Shown: positions 33,364 to 42,415 of the stretch, one piece after another
Numbering within the stretch: position 1 is the first letter of the stretch
Layout of the letters: every line of letters starts with the position of its first letter
DNA from: Streptomyces sp. I05A-00742
Lineage (GTDB): Bacteria; Actinomycetota; Actinomycetes; Streptomycetales; Streptomycetaceae
Reading direction: 5' to 3'
NCBI RefSeq assembly: GCF_013055795.1
Contig: NZ_JABETO010000002.1
Span: forward strand, 1 to 51,400
DNA: 51,400 nucleotides
Notes under the pieces: model-generated
Told to the model about the DNA's origin: nothing
Seen by the model: the letters and a program-made list of their open reading frames with translations, nothing else
The model's database searches: none
Translations under genes and position numbers: made by a program

Positions 33364-34283
33364 TCCACACAGGCGCTCACGACAGCCCGTACGCCCTGTC
33401 GCACCTCGACGCGCTGGAGTCGGAGGCGGTGCACGTCTTCCGTGAGGTGGCGGGCGAGTTCGAGCGCCCGGTGCTGCTGTTCTCCGGCGGCAAGGACTCC
33501 GTCGTCATGCTGCACACGGCGCTGAAGGCGTTCGCCCCGGCGCCGCTGCCGTTCGCGCTCCTGCACGTGGACACCGGGCACAACTTCCCGGAGGTGCTGG
33601 CCTACCGCGACCGCGTCGTCGCCCGGCACGGGCTGCGGCTGCACGTCGCGTCCGTCCAGGACTTCCTCGACGACGGGCGGCTGCGCGAGCGCCCGGACGG
33701 CACCCGCAACCCGTTGCAGACGGTGCCGCTGCTGGACGCGATCGAGTCGCACCGCTTCGACGCGGTCTTCGGCGGCGGCCGGCGGGACGAGGAGAAGGCC
33801 CGGGCGAAGGAGCGGGTGTTCTCGCTGCGCGACGAGTTCGGCGGCTGGGACCCGCGCCGCCAGCGGCCGGAGCTGTGGCAGCTGTACAACGGCCGCCACT
33901 CCCCCGGCGAGCACGTGCGCGTCTTCCCGCTGTCCAACTGGACCGAGCTGGACGTCTGGCAGTACATCGAGCGGGAGGCGATCGACCTCCCCTCCATCTA
34001 CTACGCCCACGAGCGCGAGGTGTTCGCACGGTCCGGCATGTGGCTGACCCCCGGCGCGTGGGGCGGCCCCCGGGACGGGGAGCGGCTGGAGAGACGCGTG
34101 GTGCGCTACCGCACGGTCGGTGACATGTCCTGCACCGGTGCCGTCGAGTCGGACGCCGCCACGGTGGACCGCGTCATCGAGGAGATCGCCGCCTCCCGGC
34201 TCACCGAGCGGGGCGCGACGCGGGCCGACGACAGGCTGTCGGAGGCCGCGATGGAGGACCGCAAGCGCGAGGGGTACTTCTGA
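33360..34283 (+). CDS. cysD: Sulfate adenylyltransferase small subunit
   Basis: A 307-aa PP-loop ATPase with SGGKDS at 42-47 and the family blocks [27 protein letters not shown] and the C-terminal [15 protein letters not shown]. With CysN it forms ATP sulfurylase, making APS from sulfate and ATP. The GTG start overlaps the cysC stop; cysN follows after 2 nt. Confidence 0.95.
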   Translation: MIHTGAHDSPYALSHLDALESEAVHVFREVAGEFERPVLLFSGGKDSVVMLHTALKAFAPAPLPFALLHVDTGHNFPEVLAYRDRVVARHGLRLHVASVQDFLDDGRLRERPDGTRNPLQTVPLLDAIESHRFDAVFGGGRRDEEKARAKERVFSLRDEFGGWDPRRQRPELWQLYNGRHSPGEHVRVFPLSNWTELDVWQYIEREAIDLPSIYYAHEREVFARSGMWLTPGAWGGPRDGERLERRVVRYRTVGDMSCTGAVESDAATVDRVIEEIAASRLTERGATRADDRLSEAAMEDRKREGYF

Positions 34284-34285
34284 TC

Positions 34286-35623
34286 ATGAGCATCGCCACG
34301 GAACCCGCCGCCGCGACCTCGCTGCTGCGCTTCGCCACCGCCGGTTCGGTCGACGACGGCAAGTCCACCCTGGTCGGGCGGCTGCTGCACGACTCCAAGT
34401 CGGTCCTGGCCGACCAGCTGGAGGCGGTCGAGCACGCCTCGCGCGACCGCGGGCACGACGCGCCCGACCTGGCCCTGCTGACCGACGGGCTGCGGGCCGA
34501 GCGCGAGCAGGGCATCACCATCGACGTCGCCTACCGCTACTTCGCCACCGCCCGCCGCCGGTTCGTCCTCGCGGACACCCCCGGTCACGTCCAGTACACC
34601 CGCAACATGGTCACCGGCGCGTCCACCGCCGAGCTGGCCCTGGTACTGGTGGACGCCCGCCACGGCGTCGTCGGACAGACCCGCCGGCACGCGGCCGTGG
34701 CCGCCCTGCTGCGCGTCCCCCATGTGGTGCTCGCGGTGAACAAGATGGACCTGGTGGACTGGTCCGAGGCCGTCTTCGCCCGGATCGCCGAGGAGTTCAC
34801 GGCGTACGCGGGCTCGCTCGGCGTCCCCGAGGTGACCGCGATCCCGGTCTCGGCGCTCGCGGGCGACAATGTGGTGACGCCCTCCGCGCACATGGACTGG
34901 TACGGCGGCCCGACCGTGCTGGAGCACCTGGAGACCGTCCCCGTGGTCACCGACCCCACCGGCGACCCGGCCCGGTTCCCCGTCCAGTACGTGATCCGGC
35001 CGCGGACGGCGGATCACCCCGACTACCGCGGCTACGCCGGGCAGATCGCCTCCGGCGTGCTGCGCGTCGGCGAGCGGGTGACCGTCCTGCCCTCCGGCCG
35101 GACGAGCACGGTCGCCGCGATCGACGCGCTCGGCGCACCGGTCGACGTGGCGTGGGCGCCGCAGTCGGTGACCGTACGGCTCGCGGACGACCTGGACGTC
35201 GCGCGCGGCGACCTGATCGCCCCGGCGTCCGGCGCTCCGGCGCCGGTACGGGACGTCGAGGCGACCGTCTGCCACGTGGCCGACCGGCCGCTGCGGGTGG
35301 GCGACCGCGTGCTGCTGAAGCACACGACGCGGACGGTGAAGGCCGTGGTCAAGGCGCTGCCGTCGCGGCTCGACCCGGCGGACCTGGCGCAGCGCCCGTC
35401 CCCCGGCGAGCTGGCCGCCAACGACATCGGGCGCGTGGTGCTGCGCACGGCGGAGCCGCTCGCGCTGGACGACTACGCCGTCTCCCGCCGCACCGGGGCG
35501 TTCCTGCTGATCGACCCGGCCGACGGGACGACGCTGACCGCCGGGATGGCGGGGCCGGCGTTCGCGGCGGCCGGCGCGGGCGGCGGGGACTCCCGAAGCA
35601 GCGACGAGGGCTGGGAGTTCTAG
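34286..35623 (+). CDS. cysN: Sulfate adenylyltransferase large subunit (GTPase)
   Basis: A 445-aa EF-Tu-like GTPase: G1 GSVDDGKST (20-28), ITIDVAYRYF, G3 DTPGH and G4 NKMD, followed by beta-barrel domains. It drives sulfate activation by CysD through GTP hydrolysis. There is no fused APS kinase, in line with the separate cysC. Spacing to cysD is 2 nt. Confidence 0.95.
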   Translation: MSIATEPAAATSLLRFATAGSVDDGKSTLVGRLLHDSKSVLADQLEAVEHASRDRGHDAPDLALLTDGLRAEREQGITIDVAYRYFATARRRFVLADTPGHVQYTRNMVTGASTAELALVLVDARHGVVGQTRRHAAVAALLRVPHVVLAVNKMDLVDWSEAVFARIAEEFTAYAGSLGVPEVTAIPVSALAGDNVVTPSAHMDWYGGPTVLEHLETVPVVTDPTGDPARFPVQYVIRPRTADHPDYRGYAGQIASGVLRVGERVTVLPSGRTSTVAAIDALGAPVDVAWAPQSVTVRLADDLDVARGDLIAPASGAPAPVRDVEATVCHVADRPLRVGDRVLLKHTTRTVKAVVKALPSRLDPADLAQRPSPGELAANDIGRVVLRTAEPLALDDYAVSRRTGAFLLIDPADGTTLTAGMAGPAFAAAGAGGGDSRSSDEGWEF

Positions 35624-35625
35624 AC

Positions 35626-35811
35626 ATGACGAGGACGGGGGGCGGCGGTACGGCGGGTGCCGGACCGGCCGGTACAGCGCGGGCCAGGACGTCCGGTGCC
35701 GGCCGTCCGGTGTTCAGGAACGTCTTCGCGACCTTCGGCAAGGAGGGCGGCCGCGTCGGCAGCGGGGACCTCGGCAGCGGGCAGGGCGGCGTCGGGCGAT
35801 GTGCGGGCTGA
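35626..35811 (+). CDS. Possible small Gly/Ala/Arg-rich protein
   Basis: A 61-residue frame begins 2 nt after the cysN stop, with GGGAG about 10 nt upstream. It is low-complexity apart from a short central PVFRNVFATFGKEGG segment. Composition gives no functional clue and the frame may be spurious; it is listed because its spacing mirrors that of the operon genes. Confidence 0.25.
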   Translation: MTRTGGGGTAGAGPAGTARARTSGAGRPVFRNVFATFGKEGGRVGSGDLGSGQGGVGRCAG

Positions 35812-35920
35812 CCGGCGCCCCGCACGCCTCCCGCGCCCCGCGCACGGCATGTCTCCCCCGTGCGACTCCCCCGTCGGCGCCCCGCCGCCCCGCCGTCCCC
35901 CGCCGAGAGGAACCCCCCAC

Positions 35921-37018
35921 ATGTCCGCCACCGCCCGCCGCGCGCTCGCGGCCCTGGCCGCCGTCCCCTTGCTGGCCCTGACCTCCTGCGGCTACGGCTC
36001 CGAGAAGGACTCCGACAAGCCGGCCGGCCGGGCCGCCGCCGACGCGCCCGCGCTGTCGGCCGGCTCCGTCACCATCGGCTACTTCCCCAACATCACCCAC
36101 GCCACCCCCCTGGTCGGCGAGCAGGAGGGCATCCTCCAGAAGGAACTGGGCGGCACCCGGCTGAAGTCGACCACGTTCAACGCGGGCCCGTCCGAGATCG
36201 AGGCGCTGAACGCCGGCTCGATCGACATCGGCTGGATCGGCCCGTCCCCGGCCGTCAACGGCTACGTCAAGTCCAAGGGCAAGAGCCTGCGGATCATCTC
36301 GGGTTCGGCCTCCGGCGGCGTCAAGCTCGTCGTCGACCCGAAGAAGATCCGCTCGCTCGACGACGTCAAGGGCAAGCGGATCGCCACCCCGCAGAAGGGC
36401 AACACCCAGGACGTCGCGTTCCTCAACTGGGTCGCGGGCAAGGGCTGGAAGGTCGACCCGCAGAGCGGCAAGGGCGACGTGTCCGTCGTGCGGACGGACA
36501 ACAAGGTCACCCCCGACGCCTTCAAGTCCGGCTCCGTGGACGGCGCGTGGGTTCCGGAGCCGACGGCGTCCAAGCTGGTGTCCGAGGGCGGCAAGGTGCT
36601 GCTGGACGAGTCGTCGCTCTGGCCGGGCGGCAAGTTCGTCATCACCAACGTCATCGTGTCGCAGAAGTTCCTCGACCGGCACCCGGACGTCGTCGAGGCC
36701 GTGCTGCGCGGCTCGGTGCGTACCAACGCCTGGATCGCCGCGAACCCGGACAAGGCGAAGGCGTCCGCCAACGCGGCGCTGAAGAAGCTCTCCGGCAAGG
36801 CGCTGCCGGACGGGATCCTCGACCCGGCGTGGAAGTCCATCCGGATCACCGACGACCCGCTGGCCTCCACCCTGCGGGCCGAGGCCGACCACGCGGTCGC
36901 CGCCCGGCTGCTGGACGAGCCGGACCTGTCCGGCATCTACGACCTGACCCCGCTCAACAAGGTGCTCAAGGCCGAGGGCAGGCCGCCGGTCGACGCGGCA
37001 CGGCTCGGCAGGCAGTAG
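35921..37018 (+). CDS. SsuA/TauA/NrtA-family substrate-binding lipoprotein
   Basis: A 365-aa lipoprotein. The lipobox LTSC has the lipidated C23, and the mature part starts with the SsuA/NitT pattern VTIGYFPNITHATPLVGEQEGIL, followed by FNAGPSEIEALNAGSIDIGWIGPSPAVNGY. The family captures sulfonates, nitrate or taurine-like oxyanions for ABC import; the operon points to a sulfur compound. No desulfonating monooxygenase (SsuD/TauD) is present in the window, so sulfate-like ligands remain possible. GAGAGGAA precedes ATG 35921. Confidence 0.9.
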   Translation: MSATARRALAALAAVPLLALTSCGYGSEKDSDKPAGRAAADAPALSAGSVTIGYFPNITHATPLVGEQEGILQKELGGTRLKSTTFNAGPSEIEALNAGSIDIGWIGPSPAVNGYVKSKGKSLRIISGSASGGVKLVVDPKKIRSLDDVKGKRIATPQKGNTQDVAFLNWVAGKGWKVDPQSGKGDVSVVRTDNKVTPDAFKSGSVDGAWVPEPTASKLVSEGGKVLLDESSLWPGGKFVITNVIVSQKFLDRHPDVVEAVLRGSVRTNAWIAANPDKAKASANAALKKLSGKALPDGILDPAWKSIRITDDPLASTLRAEADHAVAARLLDEPDLSGIYDLTPLNKVLKAEGRPPVDAARLGRQ

Positions 37019-37063
37019 GCGGCACGACACGTCCCCGCACCACCGAACCACCAGGAGGTCCGG

Positions 37064-37867
37064 ATGGCCCCGACCACGACCACGGACAGGACCGGCCCCG
37101 TCACCGTCACGGACGACGCGCCGCCGGCCGTCCGGATCGACCGCGTCCACAAGAGCTTCGGCCGCGCCGGCGACGGCCGGCCGGTCCTGGAGGACATCAC
37201 CCTCGACGTCCGCCCCGGGGAGTTCGTCTGCCTCCTGGGGGCCTCCGGCTGCGGGAAGTCCACGCTGCTCAACCTGGTCGCCGGGCTGGACCGGCCGACG
37301 GCGGGCACCATCGACGTGCCCGGCGGCCGGCCGGCGCTGATGTTCCAGGAGCACGCCCTCTTTCCCTGGCTGACGGCGGGCCGCAACATCGAGCTCGCCC
37401 TGCGGCTGCGCGGTGTGCCCCGGGCCGCCCGGCGGACGGAGGCCGAGCGGCTGCTCGAACTCGTCCGGCTGGGCGGCGCGTACGGCAAGCGGGTGCACGA
37501 GCTGTCGGGCGGCATGCGGCAGCGTGTCGCCCTCGCCCGCGCCCTCGCCCAGGACAGCCGGCTGCTGCTGATGGACGAGCCGTTCGCCGCGCTCGACGCC
37601 ATCACCCGGGACGTGCTGCACCACGAACTGACGCGCATCTGGTCGGAGAACGGGCTGTCGGTGCTGTTCGTCACGCACAACGTCCGCGAGGCGGTGCGCC
37701 TGGGCCAGCGCGTGGTGCTGCTGTCCTCCCGGCCCGGCCGGGTGGCTCGCGAGTGGACGGTCGGCATCCCGCAGCCGCGCCGCATCGAGGACGCGGACGT
37801 CGCGGACCTGTCCGTGGAGATAACCGAGGAACTGCGTGGGGAGATCCGCCGCCATGGCAAGCACTGA
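37064..37867 (+). CDS. ABC transporter ATPase (SsuB/TauB family)
   Basis: A 267-aa ATPase with Walker A GASGCGKST (59-67), Q-loop MFQEHALFPWLTAGRN, signature ELSGGMRQRVALARAL and Walker B LLLMDEPFAALD, plus the H-loop FVTHNVREAV. It energises import of the ligand bound by the preceding lipoprotein. AGGAGG lies just upstream of ATG 37064. Its end overlaps the permease gene by 14 nt. Confidence 0.94.
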   Translation: MAPTTTTDRTGPVTVTDDAPPAVRIDRVHKSFGRAGDGRPVLEDITLDVRPGEFVCLLGASGCGKSTLLNLVAGLDRPTAGTIDVPGGRPALMFQEHALFPWLTAGRNIELALRLRGVPRAARRTEAERLLELVRLGGAYGKRVHELSGGMRQRVALARALAQDSRLLLMDEPFAALDAITRDVLHHELTRIWSENGLSVLFVTHNVREAVRLGQRVVLLSSRPGRVAREWTVGIPQPRRIEDADVADLSVEITEELRGEIRRHGKH

Positions 37868-38729
37868 GACCGCCGCGTCCGACCTCGCGGGGCTCGAGGC
37901 CGGGCTCGACGCCCTGGACGCCGTCCGGGTCGAACGCCCGCCGCTGCGGCGGGTGCTGCTGCACAAGGTGCTGCCGCCGGTGACGGCCGTGGTCCTGGTC
38001 CTCGCCGTCTGGAAGCTCTTGGTCGTCGCCGGGGTCACCGACGACTACAAGCTCCCCGACCCGTCCGCCGTCTGGCACAGCCTGCGCGAACTGTGGCTGA
38101 ACGGGACGCTGTTCGACATCATCTGGACCAGCGTCTCGCGCGGTCTGCTCGGCTTCCTGGCCGCGCTCGCCCTCGGGACGCCGCTGGGCCTGCTGGTGGC
38201 CCGGGTGCCGGTCGTCCGGGCGGCGCTGGGTCCCCTCCTCTCCGGCCTCCAGTCGCTGCCGTCCGTCGCCTGGGTGCCGGCGGCCGTCATCTGGCTGGGC
38301 ATCACCGACGCGGCGATGTACGCGGTGATCCTGCTGGGCGCGGTCCCGTCGATCGCCAACGGGCTGGTGTCCGGCATCGACCAGGTGCCCCCGCTGTACC
38401 TGCGGGCCGGCCGCACCCTGGGCGCCACCGGCGCCCGCGGCGCCCGGCACGTGCTGCTGCCCGCGGCGCTGCCGGGTTACATCGCGGGCCTCAAGCAGGG
38501 CTGGGCGTTCTCCTGGCGCTCGCTGATGGCGGCCGAACTCATCGCGTCCTCACCGGACCTGGGGCTGGGGCTGGGGCAGTACCTGGAGAACGCCCGGACC
38601 GACTCCGACATGCCGGGGGTGCTGCTCGGGATCCTGCTGATCCTCTTCGTCGGCATCGCGATCGACCTGGCCGTCTTCAGCCCCCTCGAACGCCGCGTGC
38701 TGCGGACGCGCGGGCTGACGGCCAAGTGA
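37854..38729 (+). CDS. ABC transporter permease (SsuC/TauC family)
   Basis: A 291-aa BPD-type inner-membrane permease with about six membrane segments and the EAA-like coupling loop in PPLYLRAGRTLGATGARGARHVLLPAALPGYIAGLKQGWAF. The start is ATG 37854 with GGGGAG upstream; GTG 37836 is an in-frame alternative. Translational overlap with the ATPase gene confirms they form one transporter. The chelatase gene starts 11 nt after the stop. Confidence 0.93.
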   Translation: MASTETAASDLAGLEAGLDALDAVRVERPPLRRVLLHKVLPPVTAVVLVLAVWKLLVVAGVTDDYKLPDPSAVWHSLRELWLNGTLFDIIWTSVSRGLLGFLAALALGTPLGLLVARVPVVRAALGPLLSGLQSLPSVAWVPAAVIWLGITDAAMYAVILLGAVPSIANGLVSGIDQVPPLYLRAGRTLGATGARGARHVLLPAALPGYIAGLKQGWAFSWRSLMAAELIASSPDLGLGLGQYLENARTDSDMPGVLLGILLILFVGIAIDLAVFSPLERRVLRTRGLTAK

Positions 38730-38739
38730 CGGGGGTCCC

Positions 38740-39480
38740 GTGGCACTGATCCTCGTCGCCCACGGCAGCCGCGACCCGCGGCACGCGGCGACCGTGGCCG
38801 CGCTGCGCGCCCGGGTCGCGGCCCGCAGCCCCGGCCTGCGGGTCGAGGCCGGGTTCCTGGATTTCCGTTCCCCCGACGTGCCGACGGTGCTGGCCGGGCT
38901 GGCGGCGGACGGGGTACGGGAGGCGGTGGCCGTACCGCTGCTGCTGACGCACGCCTTCCACGCCGGTACGGACATCCCGGAGGTGCTGGAGGCCGCCACG
39001 CCCAGCGATATGACGGTGCGTCAGGCTCCGGTGCTGGGCCCCTCCCCCCTGCTGGTCGCGGCGCTCGAACGGCGGTTGCGCGAGGCCGGGGTCCCCTCCG
39101 GCGCCCGGCGCTCCACGGGCGTCGTCCTGGCCGCGGCGGGCTCCTCCGACCCGGGGGCGGCCGCCGTGGTCGCGGGCATCGCGCGCGCCTGGCAGGCCAC
39201 CGGCTGGCGCGCCGTGCGCCCCGCGTACGCCTCGGCCGCCGCGCCCCGCACCGAGGACGCGGTGCGCGCGCTCCGGGCCGAGGGGTGCGAGCGGGTCGCG
39301 GTGGCCCGTTACGTCCTGGCGCCCGGCCGGCTCCCGGACCGGATGACCGCGGGGGCCCGGGAGGCGGGGGCCGACGTGGTGACGGAGCCGCTGGGGGCGG
39401 CGCCGGAGGTGGTGTCGTTGCTGGTGCGGCGCTACCGGGAAGGGGTGGCGGCCGCGGGGGAGGCGGCGGCCGCGGCGTAG
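38740..39480 (+). CDS. Sirohydrochlorin chelatase (SirB/CbiX type)
   Basis: A 246-aa chelatase with two CbiX half-domains. The catalytic-His motif VAHGSRDPRHAATV is at the N-terminus and a second, VPLLLTHAFHAGTDIPEVL, supplies further His ligands. It inserts iron into sirohydrochlorin to make siroheme, the prosthetic group of the sulfite reductase at the front of the operon; cobalt insertion for B12 is the alternative. GTG 38740 is 11 nt after the permease stop. The C-terminus is a low-complexity Ala/Gly tail. Confidence 0.9.
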   Translation: MALILVAHGSRDPRHAATVAALRARVAARSPGLRVEAGFLDFRSPDVPTVLAGLAADGVREAVAVPLLLTHAFHAGTDIPEVLEAATPSDMTVRQAPVLGPSPLLVAALERRLREAGVPSGARRSTGVVLAAAGSSDPGAAAVVAGIARAWQATGWRAVRPAYASAAAPRTEDAVRALRAEGCERVAVARYVLAPGRLPDRMTAGAREAGADVVTEPLGAAPEVVSLLVRRYREGVAAAGEAAAAA

Positions 39481-39509
39481 CGGAACTCCGGCCTCCGTCC
39501 TACGGCCCG

Positions 39510-39534
39510 GGCCCCGGCTCCCCGGGCCGGGGCC
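39510..39534. terminator. Bidirectional GC hairpin after the sulfur operon
   Basis: GGCCCCGG and CCGGGGCC arms around a 9-nt loop lie between the convergent chelatase and LysE genes. No T-run is present, so the terminator role is inferred from position. Confidence 0.45.
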
Positions 39535-39552
39535 TCGTGGGTCACTTGCCCG

Positions 39553-40200
39553 TCAGACCGACTCGGCGGCCGTGCCGATGCCCAGGGCCAGCAGGACGCC
39601 GCCCGTGGTGCGCTCCATGGTGCGGTGGACACGGGGCCGGCGCAGCCAGGTCATGAAACGGGTGGCACCGAGGGTCACGAGCAGCAGCCAGGCGCCCGCG
39701 ACCACCGCGTCGATCGCGCCGAAGAGCAGGGTCATCGCGAGGGGGGACGCGCCGTCCGGCAGGAACTGCGGTGCGACGGCGACGAAGAAGACGCCGACCT
39801 TCGGGTTGAGCAGGCAGCTCAGCACGCCCTGCCGGAAGGCCGCGCCCGCGCCGAGCGCCCCGGACGCGCCCTCGGCCTCCGGAGCCGGTTCCGGCTCCCG
39901 CGACAGGGCCACGGCCCGGCGCTGGGCCCAGAGCGCCTGGGCGCCCAGGAACACCAGGTAGGCGGCGCCGGCCAGTTTGACGACCGTGAACGCCGTGTCC
40001 CACTGCTGGAGCGCGGCGGCCAGCCCGAACGCGGCGGCCACGCCCCAGCCGAGCGAACCGACCGCCGCACCGAGGGCGGTGGCGGCACCCGCCCGACGGC
40101 CGCCGCGCAGGCAGTTGCGGAGGACGAGTACCAGGTCGGGCCCCGGGGTGACCGTCACCAGGAGGGAGAAGAGGGCGAAGCCGAGTATCGCGGTCGTCAT
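39553..40200 (-). CDS. LysE-family amino-acid exporter
   Basis: A 215-aa membrane protein with the LysE/RhtB signature at the start (FSLLVTVTPGPDLVLVLRNCLRGGRRAGAATALGAAVG) and about six hydrophobic segments; a Glu/Pro-rich cytosolic loop lies in the middle. Related exporters move Lys, Thr, homoserine or cysteine derivatives. The adjoining sulfur operon makes cysteine-pathway metabolites conceivable substrates, but nothing proves it. ATG 40200 has GGAG at 9 nt. Confidence 0.9.
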   Translation of the reverse strand: MTTAILGFALFSLLVTVTPGPDLVLVLRNCLRGGRRAGAATALGAAVGSLGWGVAAAFGLAAALQQWDTAFTVVKLAGAAYLVFLGAQALWAQRRAVALSREPEPAPEAEGASGALGAGAAFRQGVLSCLLNPKVGVFFVAVAPQFLPDGASPLAMTLLFGAIDAVVAGAWLLLVTLGATRFMTWLRRPRVHRTMERTTGGVLLALGIGTAAESV

Positions 40201-40577
40201 ACGGCGCTCCAGTTCACACGTCGGTGATCGGAGCCTAATGCGGTCCCTCGGAGCCCGGAAATGTATTAATGGCGGCCCGGGTGGCCGCCGTGCCCCGTGG
40301 GGGTGAGGCACGGCGGCCGAGGGGACCGTACCAGGCGGTCGGTACCCCGTGCTTCCGGTTGCCGGGACTCCGGAGGTTCCCCTGACCGGTTCCGTCCGGG
40401 GCGCCGCCGGGAGGGCGGCCGCCCCGCGCTCGGCGATCCGTGCGGCGGGACGGGCGTTCGACGGCTGGTGCGCGGAACGGACGGTTGCCGGTGACGGCCT
40501 CTCCGGTGGCAGACGGCAGAATGCGCGGGGAGCCCCTTGTCGAGACGGAGGGGCAGGACGAGAGCGAAGGTACGGAC
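40201..40577. other. 377-bp intergenic region
   Basis: This lies between the divergent LysE and phosphotransferase genes. It contains an imperfect palindrome around 40318-40344 (GGGGACCGTACC against GGTCGGTACCCC) that could be an operator. Several frames cross it, but none shows a ribosome site or a recognisable product, so I see no gene here. Confidence 0.4.
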
Positions 40578-41465
40578 GTGGCTGACGTGACGGAGCCGGC
40601 ATTCACGGAGCAGCGGGCGCGCGCCCTCCTGGCGCGGGCGGGGATGACGGAGCCCGCGGCCCGGGAGGCGACGCTGCTCGCGCTCGGCGAGAACGCGGTC
40701 TTCGCCACCGGCGGGCTGGTGGCCAAGGTGGGCCGGCACCCGTCCCTGGCCGACCGCGCGCACCGCGAACTCCGCGTGGCGACCTGGCTGGCGGAGAGCG
40801 GCGTACCGGCCGTCCGCCCGGCCGAGGCGGAGGTCGTGCCGGCCGACGGGCACCCCGTGACCCTCTGGCACCGGCTCCCGGAACCGTCCCGTCCCGCGGC
40901 CCCCGAGGACCTCGCCGGTCTGCTCCGGCTCGTCCACGCCCTGCCCGCACCCGACTTCGGCCTGCCGAAGCGGGAGCTGCTGGACGGGGTCGAACGCTGG
41001 CTGCGGCTGGCCGGTGACGCGATCGACCCCTCGGACGCCGAGTACCTGCGCGAGCGGCGCGACGGCTTCGCCGCGGCCGCCGCCGCGCTCGTCCCGCACC
41101 TTCCGCCGGGCCCGGTACACGGCGACGCCCTCACCCGCAACGTCCACGTCGGCCCCGACGGCCCGGTCCTCGTCGACCTCGAAACCTTCGCCTCGGACCT
41201 GCGCGAGCACGACCTGGTCGTGATGGCCCTCGCCCGGGACCGCTACGGCCTCGACTCCGGTGCCTACGAGGCGTTCGTCCGCACCTACGGCTGGGACGTC
41301 CGCGAGTGGGCCGGCTGCGCGGTGCTGCGCGGGGCGCGGGAGACGGCGAGCTGCGCCTGGGTCGCCCAGCACGCGCCGGGGAATCCCGCTGCCCTGGCGG
41401 AGTTCCGGCGCCGGGTGGCGTCCCTGCGCGACGGTGACCCGGCGGTGCGGTGGCGGGCGTTTTGA
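40578..41465 (+). CDS. Aminoglycoside-phosphotransferase-fold kinase
   Basis: A 295-aa APH-family kinase. The catalytic loop GPVHGDALTRNVHVG supplies the Asp and Asn, and VLVDLETFASDLREHDLVVMAL the metal-binding Asp. The N-lobe (LGENAVFATGGLVAKVGRH) resembles the nucleotide-binding part. Most chromosomal members act on small molecules other than drugs, so antibiotic resistance should not be assumed. GTG 40578 has GAAGG upstream and a typical family N-terminus; ATG 40521 is a possible longer start. Confidence 0.82.
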   Translation: MADVTEPAFTEQRARALLARAGMTEPAAREATLLALGENAVFATGGLVAKVGRHPSLADRAHRELRVATWLAESGVPAVRPAEAEVVPADGHPVTLWHRLPEPSRPAAPEDLAGLLRLVHALPAPDFGLPKRELLDGVERWLRLAGDAIDPSDAEYLRERRDGFAAAAAALVPHLPPGPVHGDALTRNVHVGPDGPVLVDLETFASDLREHDLVVMALARDRYGLDSGAYEAFVRTYGWDVREWAGCAVLRGARETASCAWVAQHAPGNPAALAEFRRRVASLRDGDPAVRWRAF

Positions 41466-41481
41466 GCGCGCCCCGATGCCT

Positions 41482-41609
41482 CCCTTTCACCGTTTCTTGC
41501 AGGGGCTGCGCCCCCGCACCCCCTTGAGCGCGCCTGCGGCGCGCGTCCTCAACCGCGCGAAGCGCGGTTTCAGGGGGTCCGGGGTCCTCCCCGGGAAATG
41601 GTGAAAGGG
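41482..41609. repeat. Palindromic intergenic element, short version
   Basis: A 128-bp imperfect inverted repeat between two convergent genes. Its ends (CCCTTTCACC and GGTGAAAGGG) and its next segment (GCAGGGGCTGCGCCCCCGCA) are the same as those of the element at 51081-51341, while the centre differs (CGCGCGAAGCGCGG-type hairpins). It is probably a dispersed Streptomyces repeat that can also act as a terminator. Confidence 0.75.
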
Positions 41610-41620
41610 CGGGTCTGGGG

Positions 41621-42310
41621 CTACCGCAGCGGCCACCTCCCATCCACCACCGCCCCCACATCCCCCCGCCGCCGCAGCCACGCCTGATATCCGGCGGCCC
41701 ACTCCCCGTACCAGCGAACCTGATCCCGGTGCAGCTCCCCCAGATCGGCCTCCGCTATCCGGGCATGGCGCCCGGCTATCGCCCGGGCGACCCGCACAGC
41801 GGCAAGAGCATCGGCACCCGCCTCATGAGCGGCGTCGAGCGGAACGCCGTACTCCTGGCAGACCGCGCCCAGAGTGCGGCGGCCCTTCCGGTAGCGGTCG
41901 ACGGCGCGGTCGATGGTGAGGGGGTCGATGACGGGCCCGGGGCCGTCCGCCGGGAGCGGCGGCAGGTCGTGGCGGCGCAACTCGGCGGCCAGGAGGCTGA
42001 GGTCGAAGGCGGCGTTGTAGGCGACGACGGGAGTGCCCACGGACCAGTGGGCGGTCAGGATCCGGGCTATCTCGGCGACCACTTCACGGGCGGGCCGGCC
42101 CTCCGCCGCCGCCCGTTCGTCGGTGATGCCGTGGATGGCCGAGGCCTCGGCCGGGATGGGGACGCCCGGGTCGGCCAGCCAGTTGCGCCGGCTGACGGGC
42201 TCGCCGTCCTTGGTCTCGACGACGGCCGCCGTGACGATCCGCGCCTCGGCCGGATCCGTGCCCGTGGTCTCCAGGTCGAATCCGATCAGCAGCTCCCCGT
42301 GCCAGCCCAT
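41621..42310 (-). CDS. DnaQ-type 3'-5' exonuclease
   Basis: A 229-aa DEDD exonuclease. ExoI is IGFDLETTGTDP, ExoII includes AYNAAFDLSLLAAEL and ExoIII is HEAGADALAAVRVA, giving the DEDDh set with H in DAAHEAGAD. It resembles the proofreading epsilon fold but is a stand-alone protein of the kind used in repair or RNA turnover. ATG 42310 has GGGGGAC at about 7 nt. It ends in the palindromic element region. Confidence 0.9.
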   Translation of the reverse strand: MGWHGELLIGFDLETTGTDPAEARIVTAAVVETKDGEPVSRRNWLADPGVPIPAEASAIHGITDERAAAEGRPAREVVAEIARILTAHWSVGTPVVAYNAAFDLSLLAAELRRHDLPPLPADGPGPVIDPLTIDRAVDRYRKGRRTLGAVCQEYGVPLDAAHEAGADALAAVRVARAIAGRHARIAEADLGELHRDQVRWYGEWAAGYQAWLRRRGDVGAVVDGRWPLR

Positions 42311-42415
42311 GACAAGTCCCCCTTCGCGGTGCTCTCCCCGTTGGACCACCAGACTCGCACGGGGCACTGACAACGGGGTGACGCGATGTCATACGGGCCA
42401 TCGGCACCACAGGTT

